Shown here in pieces: positions 25,718 to 35,900 of a DNA stretch of 64,000 nt. The notes under the pieces are model-generated. The model was not told the DNA's origin, made no database searches, and saw only the letters and a program-made list of their open reading frames with translations. The translations under genes were made by a program, and so were the position numbers. Each line of letters opens with the position of its first letter. Positions within the stretch are counted from its first letter, which is position 1. Origin of the DNA: Maribacter spongiicola (lineage in GTDB: Bacteria; Bacteroidota; Bacteroidia; Flavobacteriales; Flavobacteriaceae); NCBI RefSeq assembly GCF_004364165.1, contig NZ_SOAY01000010.1:1143098-1207097 (forward strand). Direction: 5' to 3'.

Positions 25718-26464
25718 ATGTCTGAAATGGGACATTATAAATTTTCAAATAAAGTAATTGCTATTCCGCTATTAGCAATGATTTTAATATGGGGCGTATA
25801 TTGGGTAGAATTGAGTTTAGGGGTTAATTTTAATGAGTTTGGGATTATGCCCAGAACACTACTTGGTTTACGTGGTGTAGTGTTTAGTCCGTTTATTCAT
25901 GGTTCTCTAGAGCACCTATATAACAACACTATTTCATTAGCAATTCTATTGTCAGCCTTATGGTATTTTTATAGAGATGTCGCTTGGAAAGTAGTTTTAT
26001 ACGGAATACTGTTATCAGGATTTTTAACATGGATGATTGGACGTACATCGTACCACATTGGTGTAAGCGGACTCATATATGTGCTAGCGAGCTTTATTTT
26101 TTTTAAGGGGATATTTAGTTCTTACTTCAGATTGGTAGCCCTCTCGTTGATTGTTGTTTTTATTTACGGAAGCATGCTCTGGTATATATTTCCAGTAAAA
26201 GAAGGAATGTCTTGGGAAGGACATTTAGGAGGTTTCTTAACCGGATTGTTTTTAGCTAAAGTCGTGAAAGCACGCATACCACCAACCAAAAAATATGAAT
26301 GGGAAAAGGAAGACTTTAAAGAGGAAGATGACCTGTTCTTGCAATATTTTGATGAAAATGGAAACTTTAGAGAATTACCAACGGAGGAAGATACCGATGA
26401 AGAAAGTAGTTTAAAAATTAACTACATCTTTAAAGAAAATCCTGAAAATGAATCGAAAATATAA
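25718..26464 (+). CDS. Rhomboid family intramembrane serine protease
   Basis: A 248-residue polytopic membrane protease. The catalytic dyad is Ser117 in GVSG and His169 in EGHLGG; His66 and Asn69 in HLYNN complete the oxyanion side. About six transmembrane segments cover residues 12-190, and a charged cytoplasmic tail of about 55 residues, rich in Glu and Asp, follows. Rhomboids cut single-pass proteins within the membrane; substrates in Flavobacteria are largely unknown. The stop lies seven bases from the convergent rlmB end. Confidence 0.88.
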   Translation: MSEMGHYKFSNKVIAIPLLAMILIWGVYWVELSLGVNFNEFGIMPRTLLGLRGVVFSPFIHGSLEHLYNNTISLAILLSALWYFYRDVAWKVVLYGILLSGFLTWMIGRTSYHIGVSGLIYVLASFIFFKGIFSSYFRLVALSLIVVFIYGSMLWYIFPVKEGMSWEGHLGGFLTGLFLAKVVKARIPPTKKYEWEKEDFKEEDDLFLQYFDENGNFRELPTEEDTDEESSLKINYIFKENPENESKI

Positions 26465-26471
26465 TGTTGAA

Positions 26472-27206
26472 TTACAAACGCTGGCGAACTGCTTCGTATA
26501 AAAATACGGCACATGCCACAGAAACGTTTAATGATTCTATTTCACCAAGTAATGGCAACTTAGCCCTGTAATCAGATGCTTTTAAAATAGAAGGTGTAAT
26601 ACCACGATCTTCAGCACCCATAACAATAGCAATAGAATCGGTAAATGGAACATCATAAACAGAATCATCTGTTTTTTCTGTAGCCGATACAATTTTAATA
26701 CCCGATGCCTGTAAATAGAAAACGGCATCTTTTAAATGATCAACCTTTGCAATCGGCACTCTATATGCGGCACCAGCAGAAGTTTTAATGGTATCTGCAG
26801 TTACAGGAGCGGCACCTTTCTTTTGAACTATAATACCATCAACACCCGTACATTCGGCAGTTCTAATAATAGCTCCGAAATTACGTACATCTGATAATTG
26901 ATCTAGTAATAAAAATAAAGCCGGACCTTCTTTTGCATTTGCCTTTTCAACCAAATCTTCAAGGGTATGAAATGCGATAGGGGAGATGTTAGCTACAGCC
27001 CCTTGATGGTTACTTTTGGTAAGCCTATTTAATTTTTCAATAGGCACATAGACCATATTGATTTCATTTCGACGCAATATACCTTCCAGTTCTTTCATAA
27101 GGTCTCCTTTAAGACCTTTTTGAAGAAATACCTTATCTATCTCTTCATTAGAATTGACAGCTTCTATAATGGCTCTTAGACCATAAATTTGAGTGGTTTT
27201 TTGCAT
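26472..27206 (-). CDS. rlmB: 23S rRNA (guanosine-2251-2'-O)-methyltransferase RlmB
   Basis: A 244-residue SpoU-class methyltransferase (E. coli RlmB 243) that methylates the ribose of G2251 in the peptidyl transferase loop using SAM. The N-terminal substrate-binding domain spans about 1-80. The trefoil-knot SPOUT domain shows DVRNFGAIIRTAECTGVDG (motif 1), VMGAEDRGI (motif 2) and SLNVSVACAVFLYE (motif 3) in order. The start at 27206 is preceded, after four bases, by a -7 box. The strong terminator at 27223 isolates it from the upstream sulfotransferase gene. Confidence 0.93.
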   Translation of the reverse strand: MQKTTQIYGLRAIIEAVNSNEEIDKVFLQKGLKGDLMKELEGILRRNEINMVYVPIEKLNRLTKSNHQGAVANISPIAFHTLEDLVEKANAKEGPALFLLLDQLSDVRNFGAIIRTAECTGVDGIIVQKKGAAPVTADTIKTSAGAAYRVPIAKVDHLKDAVFYLQASGIKIVSATEKTDDSVYDVPFTDSIAIVMGAEDRGITPSILKASDYRAKLPLLGEIESLNVSVACAVFLYEAVRQRL

Positions 27207-27210
27207 GGGG

Positions 27211-27218
27211 CAAAGGTA
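27211..27218 (-). promoter_or_regulatory. -7 box TACCTTTG close to the rlmB start
   Basis: A perfect TAnnTTTG on the minus strand ends four bases (GGGG on the plus strand, 27207-27210) before the rlmB ATG. The same four-base distance is seen at rarA. No clear -33 TTG is present because the upstream bases are the arm of a terminator hairpin. Confidence 0.45.
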
Positions 27219-27222
27219 AATA

Positions 27223-27252
27223 AAAACCGCCCAACATTTGTTGGGCGGTTTT
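27223..27252 (-). terminator. Intrinsic terminator after the arylsulfotransferase gene
   Basis: Perfect 14-bp arms (AAAACCGCCCAACA and its complement) with a two-base loop, GC-rich core and T-run on the minus side. It lies 31 bases past the stop at 27283 and just before the rlmB promoter. Confidence 0.85.
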
Positions 27253-27282
27253 AAATAATAAGATTAATTATTTTTTAAAAAT

Positions 27283-28629
27283 TTACAGGTCAATAGCCAA
27301 GATTGCGGGGTGGTCTTTTGCATAGTGGTATGCCCTCCAGAAAAAACCTTGCGCAGAAAATTTCCAAACAATCTTACCTTCTTGGGTAACTTCCCAAATA
27401 CCAAAGTCACCTTCGGTAATTAATGTGTTACCGTTTGGTAGACGAACAGCTCCTGATACTTTAGGCGCATACAATTCTGGGTCGGTAAAACTCCAAAGTA
27501 CTTCTGGTTGATTAAGAGCAGGTATAGTGTTTTGAGATAAATCAGCTGGTAGTTGAAGTTCATAGACTGTAGATTGCTCTAAATCACCACCATTTGTATA
27601 AACAAGTATCTTGCCCGGTTCAAAAAGATTAGGATAATGATTGTTGACGAACAGTCGTTCTGTAATATTATCATTTTGTGTAGTAGGGTTTCCAAATCTG
27701 TAGACCAAATCACCACCCCTTCCAAAATTGCCGCCAGAGTGAGATATCGCCTCATTGCTATTTGTAGAATGATCTATTACCCAAACTTCACTGTAATAGT
27801 TGACACTGAGGTATATTAAATCATTCGAGTCGTCATAGCTTATACCATTAGCGTGCATAATGTTACCATTTGTGGCTTTGACATAATTCAGGTTAATTAA
27901 TTGCGGATTTTCTTCAACACTGCCGAAATTAAGTTTAGTGTCATCAAAATTTTGAATTAAATGGTCTTTTGAATGCCATTCCCATACGATTTCATCGGTG
28001 GTTGGGTTTATTTCTATTATTGATTCAGGATAAATGGCATTGTCAAGTTGATAACCATTTTCAATTGCTTCTTCAGCTGACATTTTCTCCCATGCAATTG
28101 CTAATATGTTTCCATTTGGTAATAGTTCAACATCATGGTGAGATCTATGTTCCGTATTCGAATAATCAAAGTTCCATATAGCTTCTCCGTTTTTATTTAT
28201 AATTTGTATTATTCCCCCTTGACCTCCAAATGCAAACTCCGGATTGTCAGATTCAAGTGAGGCTAATAATGTACCATCATTTAATAAAATAACGTCATTA
28301 CCAATTTTGCGATCACCTAATGGCCAATTATAAATTAAGTCCGCATTTTTATCCATTAGATATACACTATTTGCAGCGGCATCATTTACTAGAATATAAT
28401 GGTCTTCTATTAGTGCTTGGTTGTAAAAGGTAACAGTACCTAATTCTCCCGTTAATGTTTGTACGGAATCAATAGGTGTTTCTTCATTTTCTTCCTCGGT
28501 AGTTTCTGGGTTCTCAATTTCTTCTTCAGAGATTTCAATACTGTTATTATCATTAGAACAAGATGAAACTACGGTACATAATAAAAAGAAAAGGGTAATT
28601 TTTAAATCTGTAATGTTTAACTTAATCAT
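27283..28629 (-). CDS. Arylsulfotransferase (ASST) family lipoprotein
   Basis: A 448-residue lipoprotein: the signal peptide ends VVSSC (Cys24), followed by an acidic Glu/Thr-rich stretch. The rest is a six-bladed propeller of the PF05935 kind, with repeats such as HHDVELLPNGNILAIAWEK and RLPNGNTLITEGDFGIWEVT. In studied ASST enzymes a His serves as sulfate acceptor from phenolic sulfates; here several His residues in RSHHDVE and MHANG could match, but this cannot be assigned by eye. It stands 79 bases downstream of the PQQ-type dehydrogenase. It may also be a non-catalytic propeller. Confidence 0.72.
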   Translation of the reverse strand: MIKLNITDLKITLFFLLCTVVSSCSNDNNSIEISEEEIENPETTEEENEETPIDSVQTLTGELGTVTFYNQALIEDHYILVNDAAANSVYLMDKNADLIYNWPLGDRKIGNDVILLNDGTLLASLESDNPEFAFGGQGGIIQIINKNGEAIWNFDYSNTEHRSHHDVELLPNGNILAIAWEKMSAEEAIENGYQLDNAIYPESIIEINPTTDEIVWEWHSKDHLIQNFDDTKLNFGSVEENPQLINLNYVKATNGNIMHANGISYDDSNDLIYLSVNYYSEVWVIDHSTNSNEAISHSGGNFGRGGDLVYRFGNPTTQNDNITERLFVNNHYPNLFEPGKILVYTNGGDLEQSTVYELQLPADLSQNTIPALNQPEVLWSFTDPELYAPKVSGAVRLPNGNTLITEGDFGIWEVTQEGKIVWKFSAQGFFWRAYHYAKDHPAILAIDL

Positions 28630-28707
28630 AAGTAATTTTCTTTTTTTTGTTACAAGATAATATCAATTTTTTGTTTTGTAATAGTAAGTTCCAATGGTTA
28701 TGAATAG

Positions 28708-30114
28708 TTAGTGGTTTTTTAATTTTTCAGGAATTTTCAAATAAGATTTTGATTTAGCTTTCTCCATTTCCTGTAATTGTTCCTCACCAAATTCAGATTT
28801 ATTGCCATTAAAAGATACTTTCCATATTTTACCTTGTTTTGATTCGGATATAAAAAGTGATCCATCAGGTCCTTCAGCTAAACCCATGGGCCTATATTTT
28901 GCATCTGGCATTGTTACAATGGTATCTTTTCCTGCAAAACCATCTGCAAACACTTCCCATTCACCTGTTGGTTTTCCGTTGTTAAAAGGAATGAATGCAA
29001 CAATATATCCTGCTTGTGGATAAGGAGTTCTATTCATAGATCCATGAAAAGCAATAAATGCACCTTGCTTATATCGTTCAGGAAACGCATCACCTTTGTA
29101 AAATAGAAGGTCATTAGGTGCCCAATGTGCAGGCAGGCCCATGATAGGATTTTTATAGTCAGTAGCTTCTTTTTTACCATCACCACCATATTCTGGCGCA
29201 ATTAGTTTTTTATTTTTAAAATGATCATAATAACTATATGGCCAACCAAAATTATCTCCTTCTTCAATTTTCATAAATTCTTCTGAAGGTAACACTGCTT
29301 GGTCCCATTTGCTGAAGTATTGTGGAGCATGATTATGCAGGTAATCACGACCGTGCTGTAAACCATACAGCGTATTGTCTTCATCGTTCCAAGAAATGGC
29401 TACCATACTTCGTATTCCGGTGGCATACAATTGCCCATCTTGTTGAGATTGGTTCAATCTGTTTTCATCAAATTTCCAAATACTGCCAAGAACTTCAACA
29501 CCAGGGCACGGGTTCATTCCTTTAATTTGACCAACAGAATTAGGATCTTCACACGCATTGGTAGGTGCGCTAAATGTTACGTACATATTTCCTTTTTTGT
29601 CAAAAGCCAATGATTTGGCATTGTGCCATCTTTTAGGAAAGTAATCTGTTAGTATAACTTCAGGGTTACCTTCAGGAATTAGTTGATTTGTGTTTAATTT
29701 TTGCCGGTAAATTACTTGTTCAGAACTAAAATACAAATAGCCATTATGTATGCGCATTTCTGTAGCGAATGTTCCATCATTTGGATAGTTGCCAAATCGT
29801 TGTTTTATATCGGCAACTCCATTACCCGATGTGTCCCGTAATGCCATGTTGCCATTTGTTCCATTTGGCTCTCTTAATTTGGCATAAATGTCGCCGTTTG
29901 CATTAACTGCAATATGTCTAGAAGGTCCAATACTATCTACAACTACTATAGCAGAAAAACCTTCTGGAAAAAAAAGGTCGCCATTGATCACCAAATCTTC
30001 GTTTAATACTTTAGTTGTCTCAATAGTTATAACAGGATTTACTTTTTTTTTATCTGAATTATTCTTACATGAAATTTGAAGTAATACGAAACAAAGAAGT
30101 AGATAACGCGTCAT
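28708..30114 (-). CDS. PQQ-dependent sugar/sorbosone dehydrogenase-like lipoprotein
   Basis: A 468-residue lipoprotein (signal peptide ends LQISC, Cys16) carrying a beta-propeller of the glucose/sorbosone dehydrogenase family. Characteristic segments are FPEGFSAIVV near 48, RWHNAKSLAFDKKGNMYVTF, YATGIRSMVAISWN, GDNFGWPYSY and MGLAEGPDGSLFISES. In the family PQQ binds in the funnel and His and Arg contact it; RIHNG and LQHGRDYLHNHA are candidates. It would oxidise a sugar or alcohol outside the cytoplasm. Expression may be shared with the ASST gene and follows the SusCD operon across a terminator. Confidence 0.82.
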   Translation of the reverse strand: MTRYLLLCFVLLQISCKNNSDKKKVNPVITIETTKVLNEDLVINGDLFFPEGFSAIVVVDSIGPSRHIAVNANGDIYAKLREPNGTNGNMALRDTSGNGVADIKQRFGNYPNDGTFATEMRIHNGYLYFSSEQVIYRQKLNTNQLIPEGNPEVILTDYFPKRWHNAKSLAFDKKGNMYVTFSAPTNACEDPNSVGQIKGMNPCPGVEVLGSIWKFDENRLNQSQQDGQLYATGIRSMVAISWNDEDNTLYGLQHGRDYLHNHAPQYFSKWDQAVLPSEEFMKIEEGDNFGWPYSYYDHFKNKKLIAPEYGGDGKKEATDYKNPIMGLPAHWAPNDLLFYKGDAFPERYKQGAFIAFHGSMNRTPYPQAGYIVAFIPFNNGKPTGEWEVFADGFAGKDTIVTMPDAKYRPMGLAEGPDGSLFISESKQGKIWKVSFNGNKSEFGEEQLQEMEKAKSKSYLKIPEKLKNH

Positions 30115-30200
30115 TATTTTTATGAGGTTTATTTTTGTATAAAAACAGAAATATAGATTTGCTGTAAGATTGAATACTTTTTAGAATATTCAATATAATA

Positions 30201-30225
30201 AAACCTTTTCAATTGAAAATGGTTT
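30201..30225. repeat. Imperfect inverted repeat AAACC-TTTTCAATTGAAAA-T-GGTTT
   Basis: A 14-base palindrome TTTTCAATTGAAAA within AAACC/GGTTT arms (one unpaired T), seven bases from the terminator of the SusCD operon and about 90 bases upstream of the PQQ-type gene start. It could be a second terminator or an operator of the following gene. Confidence 0.45.
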
Positions 30226-30231
30226 AAATGA

Positions 30232-30264
30232 AAAAAGGGTGTAAACCAAGTTTACACCCTTTTT
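30232..30264 (-). terminator. Intrinsic terminator of the SusC/SusD operon
   Basis: Perfect 15-bp arms (AAAAAGGGTGTAAAC and its complement) with a three-base loop, located 21 bases after the stop at 30285, with a T-run on the minus strand. It should end transcription from susC. Confidence 0.88.
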
Positions 30265-30284
30265 ATTATTTATTAACTAAGAAT

Positions 30285-31211
30285 TTAGTCAACACAGAAA
30301 TCAATTGCGATTGCACCAGCAGGTGGATTTAATCCTGAGTCAGCAGCTACATTTCCATTAGGCGTTACTATTGTGAAAGATATTTCACCATAGGTGTCAC
30401 CAGGAAATACCCAGTCTGCAGTTGTAGTTCCTACAGGAATATCTATAGTTGTTGAAGCGCTGGCATCACCAGGCGTACAATCATAAGGTGAAGCTTCATA
30501 AGGTGAACACATTCCTACTTCAAATACGGTACCATCGTTTAAGGTAATGGTAATACCAGGACCACCGTTACCTACTGTTTGCCATCCATCTCCGTAAGCA
30601 TCTTCCATGTTTATTGTCCACGTTCCAGGAGTTGGAGGAATTGGAGGACAAACTAATGGAATGGTATAGGTAAAAGGAGATCTAAAATAAGACCCGCCAG
30701 ATACGGTACTATTCAAATTAGTGCTGGTAAAAGCTCTTCCATCTGTAAGATTTAATACATATCTTATAGTGAAAGAGTCACCACCCGTGTAATCACTTGC
30801 TGTTAAGCCTGAGGCTGCAGCTAATTCACCTAAAGTAAATGTAACAGTAGTGCTTGGTAATCCATCATCATTCGTTGTGAAAGCTGAAGCAGGTATAGTA
30901 TTAATTAAAACCTCTGCAACAGAAGTAGAAGGATCGGCAGCACTATTGAATGCGCTATACACTTGAACATCTTGTAATAGACCTCCTTGTGCATTGTCTT
31001 CTACTTCGAATGTAGTTGATACTGATGCAGTTGGGTCTGAGAAGCTAAGTTCTTGTGCAGCTATCTCAGTGGCTGGAGTAGTCGATCTAAATACAGCACC
31101 ACGGGTTACTTCATCGAAGACATCATCAATTGTCTTGTTGCTAGATTCACAGGCTAAGAAACCTGTGGTTACCAACGAAAGCATTAATAAGTTTTTAATA
31201 TATCTTTTCAT
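30285..31211 (-). CDS. Hypothetical lipoprotein of the SusCD operon
   Basis: A 308-residue lipoprotein (MKRYIKNLLMLSLVTTGFLAC, Cys21). Residues about 40-190 resemble a beta-rich domain placed after many SusD genes; a proline-rich hinge (CPPIPPTPGTW) leads to a C-terminal module with MEDAYGDGWQTVGNGGPGIT, a secreted Bacteroidota motif of unknown role. Several Cys (VGMCSPYE, YDCTP, FCVD) could form disulfides. It starts 11 bases after the SusD stop and ends the operon, so it probably binds the same ligand at the cell surface. Confidence 0.7.
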   Translation of the reverse strand: MKRYIKNLLMLSLVTTGFLACESSNKTIDDVFDEVTRGAVFRSTTPATEIAAQELSFSDPTASVSTTFEVEDNAQGGLLQDVQVYSAFNSAADPSTSVAEVLINTIPASAFTTNDDGLPSTTVTFTLGELAAASGLTASDYTGGDSFTIRYVLNLTDGRAFTSTNLNSTVSGGSYFRSPFTYTIPLVCPPIPPTPGTWTINMEDAYGDGWQTVGNGGPGITITLNDGTVFEVGMCSPYEASPYDCTPGDASASTTIDIPVGTTTADWVFPGDTYGEISFTIVTPNGNVAADSGLNPPAGAIAIDFCVD

Positions 31212-31222
31212 TTTTCTTTTTT

Positions 31223-32890
31223 TTAGTTTGATAATGGAAAACCAGAATCAGGGTTATTATCCCAGAAAACTTTAACGGTTACTGATTCTTTTTGTGTAAC
31301 AGTGTTGTTGTTATTTGCATAAACTGCAGGATAAAGAAATGATCTTACAAATGCGCCAGGTTCAGGTTCTCTGTCTGCTTGCAAGTCACTTGGGTATCCA
31401 GTTCTTCTGTAGAAGTTATAGGCATCAATACCATTACCGAATAATGCAACGAAAAATTCTTTTGCAATTATGTTCAATTTTTCATCACCAACGGCAGCCT
31501 CATAAAGATCATCAACTTCAGCAATATAATCAGCAACATCTGTATCAGTTGGAGCAAGAGATAAATCAGCTCCGGTGTCTAAAGCTCCAAAAGCTAAGGT
31601 CTTATCCATTGACTTTTGAATACCGTTAGTTAAAAATGTTTTTGCACCAGCAGCATTATTAGTTGCGTAAGCAACTTCAGCTCTTAAGAAATCAACAGTT
31701 TGCGCTAAGAAAATTGGTGTAATACCAGCTCCACCTGCACCAGAACCTAAATCAATAGCTTCGAAAGTACTGTCGTCGAATTCACCACCAATAGGATAAA
31801 CACCGTAAGTAGTTCTTAATTGACCATCAGGAGGTGTACCATCGTCATCTCCATGGTCTCTACCCCAATACCCGTTTGGTAAATTACAGAATGTAAATCC
31901 ACCGGCTACATAATGAGGAGGTATAGGTTCAACACTACAAGATAGCGTTTGTTGGTTAGGTCCATCAGAGTCAGCTGCACCTGGTGTAGTTGCTGATTGT
32001 CTGTAGAAATAGTAACGAATTCTTGGGTCACTTGAAGTTTTATCATTATCCATGTAATTCATTAGCCAGTTACTAGTGTAATCTGCGGCTCCTTGTGGAG
32101 TATAGTTATCACCATAATCTGGATGTCTTGAATCTGGATTTACAACGTTAGAACCCCAAGTAAATTGAAAGTCTTCTGAAACAGATGTAATGTAGTTTCC
32201 ACTTGTGATAATTGCATTAAAAGAACTAACGGCACTAGCGTCTACTAATCTAGTTTGTGCATAGATTTTAAGTTTTAATGAGTTAGCTAATTTTATCCAT
32301 TTATCCCAGTCACCATCGTAATAGAAATCTACATCTGGACCAGCAGCGTTATCGGTAGTACTAAAATTACCAATAGCACTATCTAAAAGAGTTAGGGCAG
32401 CAGCGTAGATAGAAGTACCGGCATCTGGTGCAGGATTTAAATTGTCGATACCTTGAACTGCTTCAGAGTACGGAACATCACCATACATATCTACAAGAGT
32501 TACCATGGTAAATGCTTCAAATACTTGTCCCATACCGATATGACGTTTGAAATTAGCTTCTTCGGCTAAAATGTTCATTGCTCTAATATCGGTTAACATA
32601 GAGGAATATGCAGTTTCCCATTCGCCATCTTGTGAGGCGGGAGAGTATGCTTGTTGGTACAAACGTGTACCCATGTTTTCCATTCTCACTAGTGCAGCAG
32701 AATTTAAACCTACATCTTCGTTGAATCTTGCGAATTCTTCTTGAACCTTGTTCAGATATCCATCTGGGGTTGCTTGTTCAGGACTAACCGCATCTGGGTC
32801 AGTAACTAAATTAAGTTCAGTAGTCTCACACGAAAGGACAAGCCCAGCGGAGAATAAAGTTAGAACTACGTTTTTAATAAATATTTTCAT
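31223..32890 (-). CDS. SusD/RagB-family nutrient-binding outer membrane lipoprotein
   Basis: A 555-residue lipoprotein with signal peptide ending LVLSC (Cys21). It has the SusD-like_2 pattern: helical N-terminal TPR-like part with MLTDIRAMNILAEEANFKRH, DMYGDVPYSEA near 113, then WDKWIKLANSLKLKIYAQTR near 180 (an almost invariant motif), and a C-terminal lid to DNNPDSGF. SusD proteins cap the SusC barrel and capture oligosaccharides, peptides or other ligands before import. It begins 12 bases after susC. The ligand cannot be told from sequence. Confidence 0.92.
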   Translation of the reverse strand: MKIFIKNVVLTLFSAGLVLSCETTELNLVTDPDAVSPEQATPDGYLNKVQEEFARFNEDVGLNSAALVRMENMGTRLYQQAYSPASQDGEWETAYSSMLTDIRAMNILAEEANFKRHIGMGQVFEAFTMVTLVDMYGDVPYSEAVQGIDNLNPAPDAGTSIYAAALTLLDSAIGNFSTTDNAAGPDVDFYYDGDWDKWIKLANSLKLKIYAQTRLVDASAVSSFNAIITSGNYITSVSEDFQFTWGSNVVNPDSRHPDYGDNYTPQGAADYTSNWLMNYMDNDKTSSDPRIRYYFYRQSATTPGAADSDGPNQQTLSCSVEPIPPHYVAGGFTFCNLPNGYWGRDHGDDDGTPPDGQLRTTYGVYPIGGEFDDSTFEAIDLGSGAGGAGITPIFLAQTVDFLRAEVAYATNNAAGAKTFLTNGIQKSMDKTLAFGALDTGADLSLAPTDTDVADYIAEVDDLYEAAVGDEKLNIIAKEFFVALFGNGIDAYNFYRRTGYPSDLQADREPEPGAFVRSFLYPAVYANNNNTVTQKESVTVKVFWDNNPDSGFPLSN

Positions 32891-32902
32891 TTTTTTAATT
32901 TT

Positions 32903-35900
32903 TTAAAATGTTGCTTTTACAGACATACCGAATCTTCTAGAACCTGGGCTATTGATAAAATCAAAACCAAGTGCATTACCTACACCAACTCCAAGATTTT
33001 CAGGGTCAAAATTTACACCTTTAGGAACATTGATACCTCTAAACCATAAGTTTTGTCCGCTTACAGATACGCTTAAAGAACCAAAAGGAGTCTTTTCTAA
33101 CGCTTTACTAGGTACAGAATAACCTAATCTTAATTCTCTTAAACGAATTGTGCTACCGTCATAAACTTGTAGTTCATTTGGTCCGAATGCAACGTTACTG
33201 AAGTAATAATCCGAGTTGTTGATTTGTATATCATTTACTGAACCATCTGCCTTAACACCAGGTAAAATGAAAGTAGAAACACGATCTTGGGTATCTGTTG
33301 TTAAACCTCTACCTACTAGTGCTGATATCGTACTAGCGTATACATCACCACCATGTCTGTAAGAAATATCGAAGTTAAAAGAGAAGTTTTTGTAATTGAA
33401 ACCATTACTTACGTTAAGTCTCCAATCTGCATTAGGATCACCTATTTCGAACAATCCATTTTCTTCTACATAACTACCTGTACTTGCAACTACTTTGTTA
33501 CCATTATCGTCTCTTAATACTCTACTTCCTAAAATTACACCAAAAGGTCTGTTAGGTACGGCGAAGTTAGAAAGATCAGTGAATAAACCACCAATGTTAA
33601 TGTTATCGGTATCAGCACCCAAGTCGATTACAGTAGATTCATCTGCAGTGAAGTTACCAGTTACGTCCCAGCTAAAACTACCTGGATTTTCGCTACGGAA
33701 TAAAGAAACACCTAAATCTAATTCAATACCTTTCGCTTGAACTTCACCAATGTTGGTTACGGTTGTAGCATAACCCGTAGATGGATCTAAAGGTTGTTCA
33801 GATATTAAGTCAGTAGTAGATTTTTTATAAACCGAGACATCTAAAGAAACTCTATTATTTAAAAATCTTGATTCAACTCCAAATTCAACTTCAGTTAATA
33901 ATTCTGGGGTAAGACCTGGGTTTGCTAGGTCATCATCAACAGTGATCGATGAAACCAAATTACCACCAAGAAGGAAGTCTCTAGTATCTAGTACCGCTTT
34001 AGAAGCTACCGGGTAACCTGTGGCGAAACCTGCAGAAGTACCATAACCTGCTCTTAATTTTAGGAAATTAAGTCCGTTTTGTGATTGTAAGCCATCGATT
34101 AAAGCAGTTGGTAAAATAGATAAACTCGCAGAAGGGTAAGTTATTGAATTTTCAATAAAATTCGATACCCAGTCATTTCTAGCTGCTAAAGTTAAATAAG
34201 CAAAATTGTCATAACCAAATTCAGCTTGTGCATAGACACCCATGATATTTTGTGTACGGTCGCTTTGTAATGGATCGCCTACTGAATTCAGTAAAGATGA
34301 TTGAGTAGCAAAGTTATAATGCTTAAACACACCGAAAATTGACTGTTGATCACTAGTAACCCCTTGTCTAGAGAATTCTGTTCTTCTTGAAGTAGCACCT
34401 AAGTTAACGTTCATGTCTAACTTTTCAGTTAATTGCCACATACCATTAATTTGTGCAGTATGATCCCAAATAGTGTTTTTGTTATCATATGTTTGGTATC
34501 TACCTTGTATGTATCCTTCAGCACCACCTTTGTTTTGGCCAATTTCGTTACGTTCTGTATAGAAATCAATACCAGTTCTAAAAAAGGCGTTAATGTTGTC
34601 ATTAATTTTATATGTGAATTGAGCACTACCGAAAACTCTATTTGTTACCTGGTTGGCAAATGCATTTTCTGCAGTCCATCTTGGATTTTGAATATCGTTA
34701 CCACCTCTGTAGTAAACACTGCTGCCATCAATAGGGCTTTGAAAAGGAAGACCCATTAAATCAACACTTCTTGGAGTAAAGAATAAATGACCAAATACGG
34801 ATGCGCCCGCACCTGTAGAACCATTACCTAAACTTGCAGAAATTGGAGGCGATTTTACATCACTTTTAGTAAAGTTCATCGTACCGTTTACAGTAAATTT
34901 ATTGCTTAATTCAGCTTTACCACCAACACTAATAGTAGTTCTCTGTAATTTGTTGCCTGGGGTAAAACCTTGGTCACTTAAATTACCAAGACTGGCGCTA
35001 TAAGAAATTTTTCCATCTTCAGAAGATCCAGTTGCGTTTACTGAGTTGTTGGTAACCGTTCCTGTACGGAAGAAGTTCTTAACACTATCATATGCTTTGT
35101 ACTCATATGTTTCACCTTGAAATTCAGGGAAAGCAGCACTAACACCTGCATTTACAGAATACGGATGATTAATTAAAATTGTACCGTCAGTTGTTGTACC
35201 CGCGTAAGCAGATCCAAAACTACCAGGTTCATCTATACCGAAATCAGGTCCCCAGTTACTAAAAAAAGCACCATAAGCTTGATCAAAACCATTACCATAC
35301 TGATCTTGATAATCAGGCAATGTAGATACTTGATTAAAGAAAACAGAAGATGTTACCGTTATTTCAGATTTCTTTTTACCTGTTCCTGCAGCACCTGCTT
35401 TGGTGGTAATTAAGATAACACCATTTCTACCAGCAGTACCATACAAGTTAGCCGCAGCTAAACCTTTTAATACGTTTACATTAGCAATGTTGTTTGGGTC
35501 TAAATCTAAAAATCTACTAGAACCTACGTTCCCATCAATGGCAGAACCTTGTGCATTAGTATCAGAACTAAAAGGAACACCATCAACAATAAATAAAGGT
35601 TGATTAGAACCAGAAATAGAGGTAAAACCACGAATAATAATGTTAGTAGCAGAACCTGAAACACCACTGGCAGCATTAATTAAAACACCAGAAGCCTTAC
35701 CATTAAGTACTCTACCTACATCACCTTCTGCTTTTTGCTCCAAGTCTTCTTCACCTACAGAAGATACAGCATAACCAAGAGACTTTTTCTCTCTTTTAAT
35801 ACCTTGCGCGGTAACAACCACTTCTTCAAGTGCTTGGGCATCTTCTTCCATAGTTACATTTACAGTACTTGATGCCCCAACTGCTTGGCGAACTGCTTTC

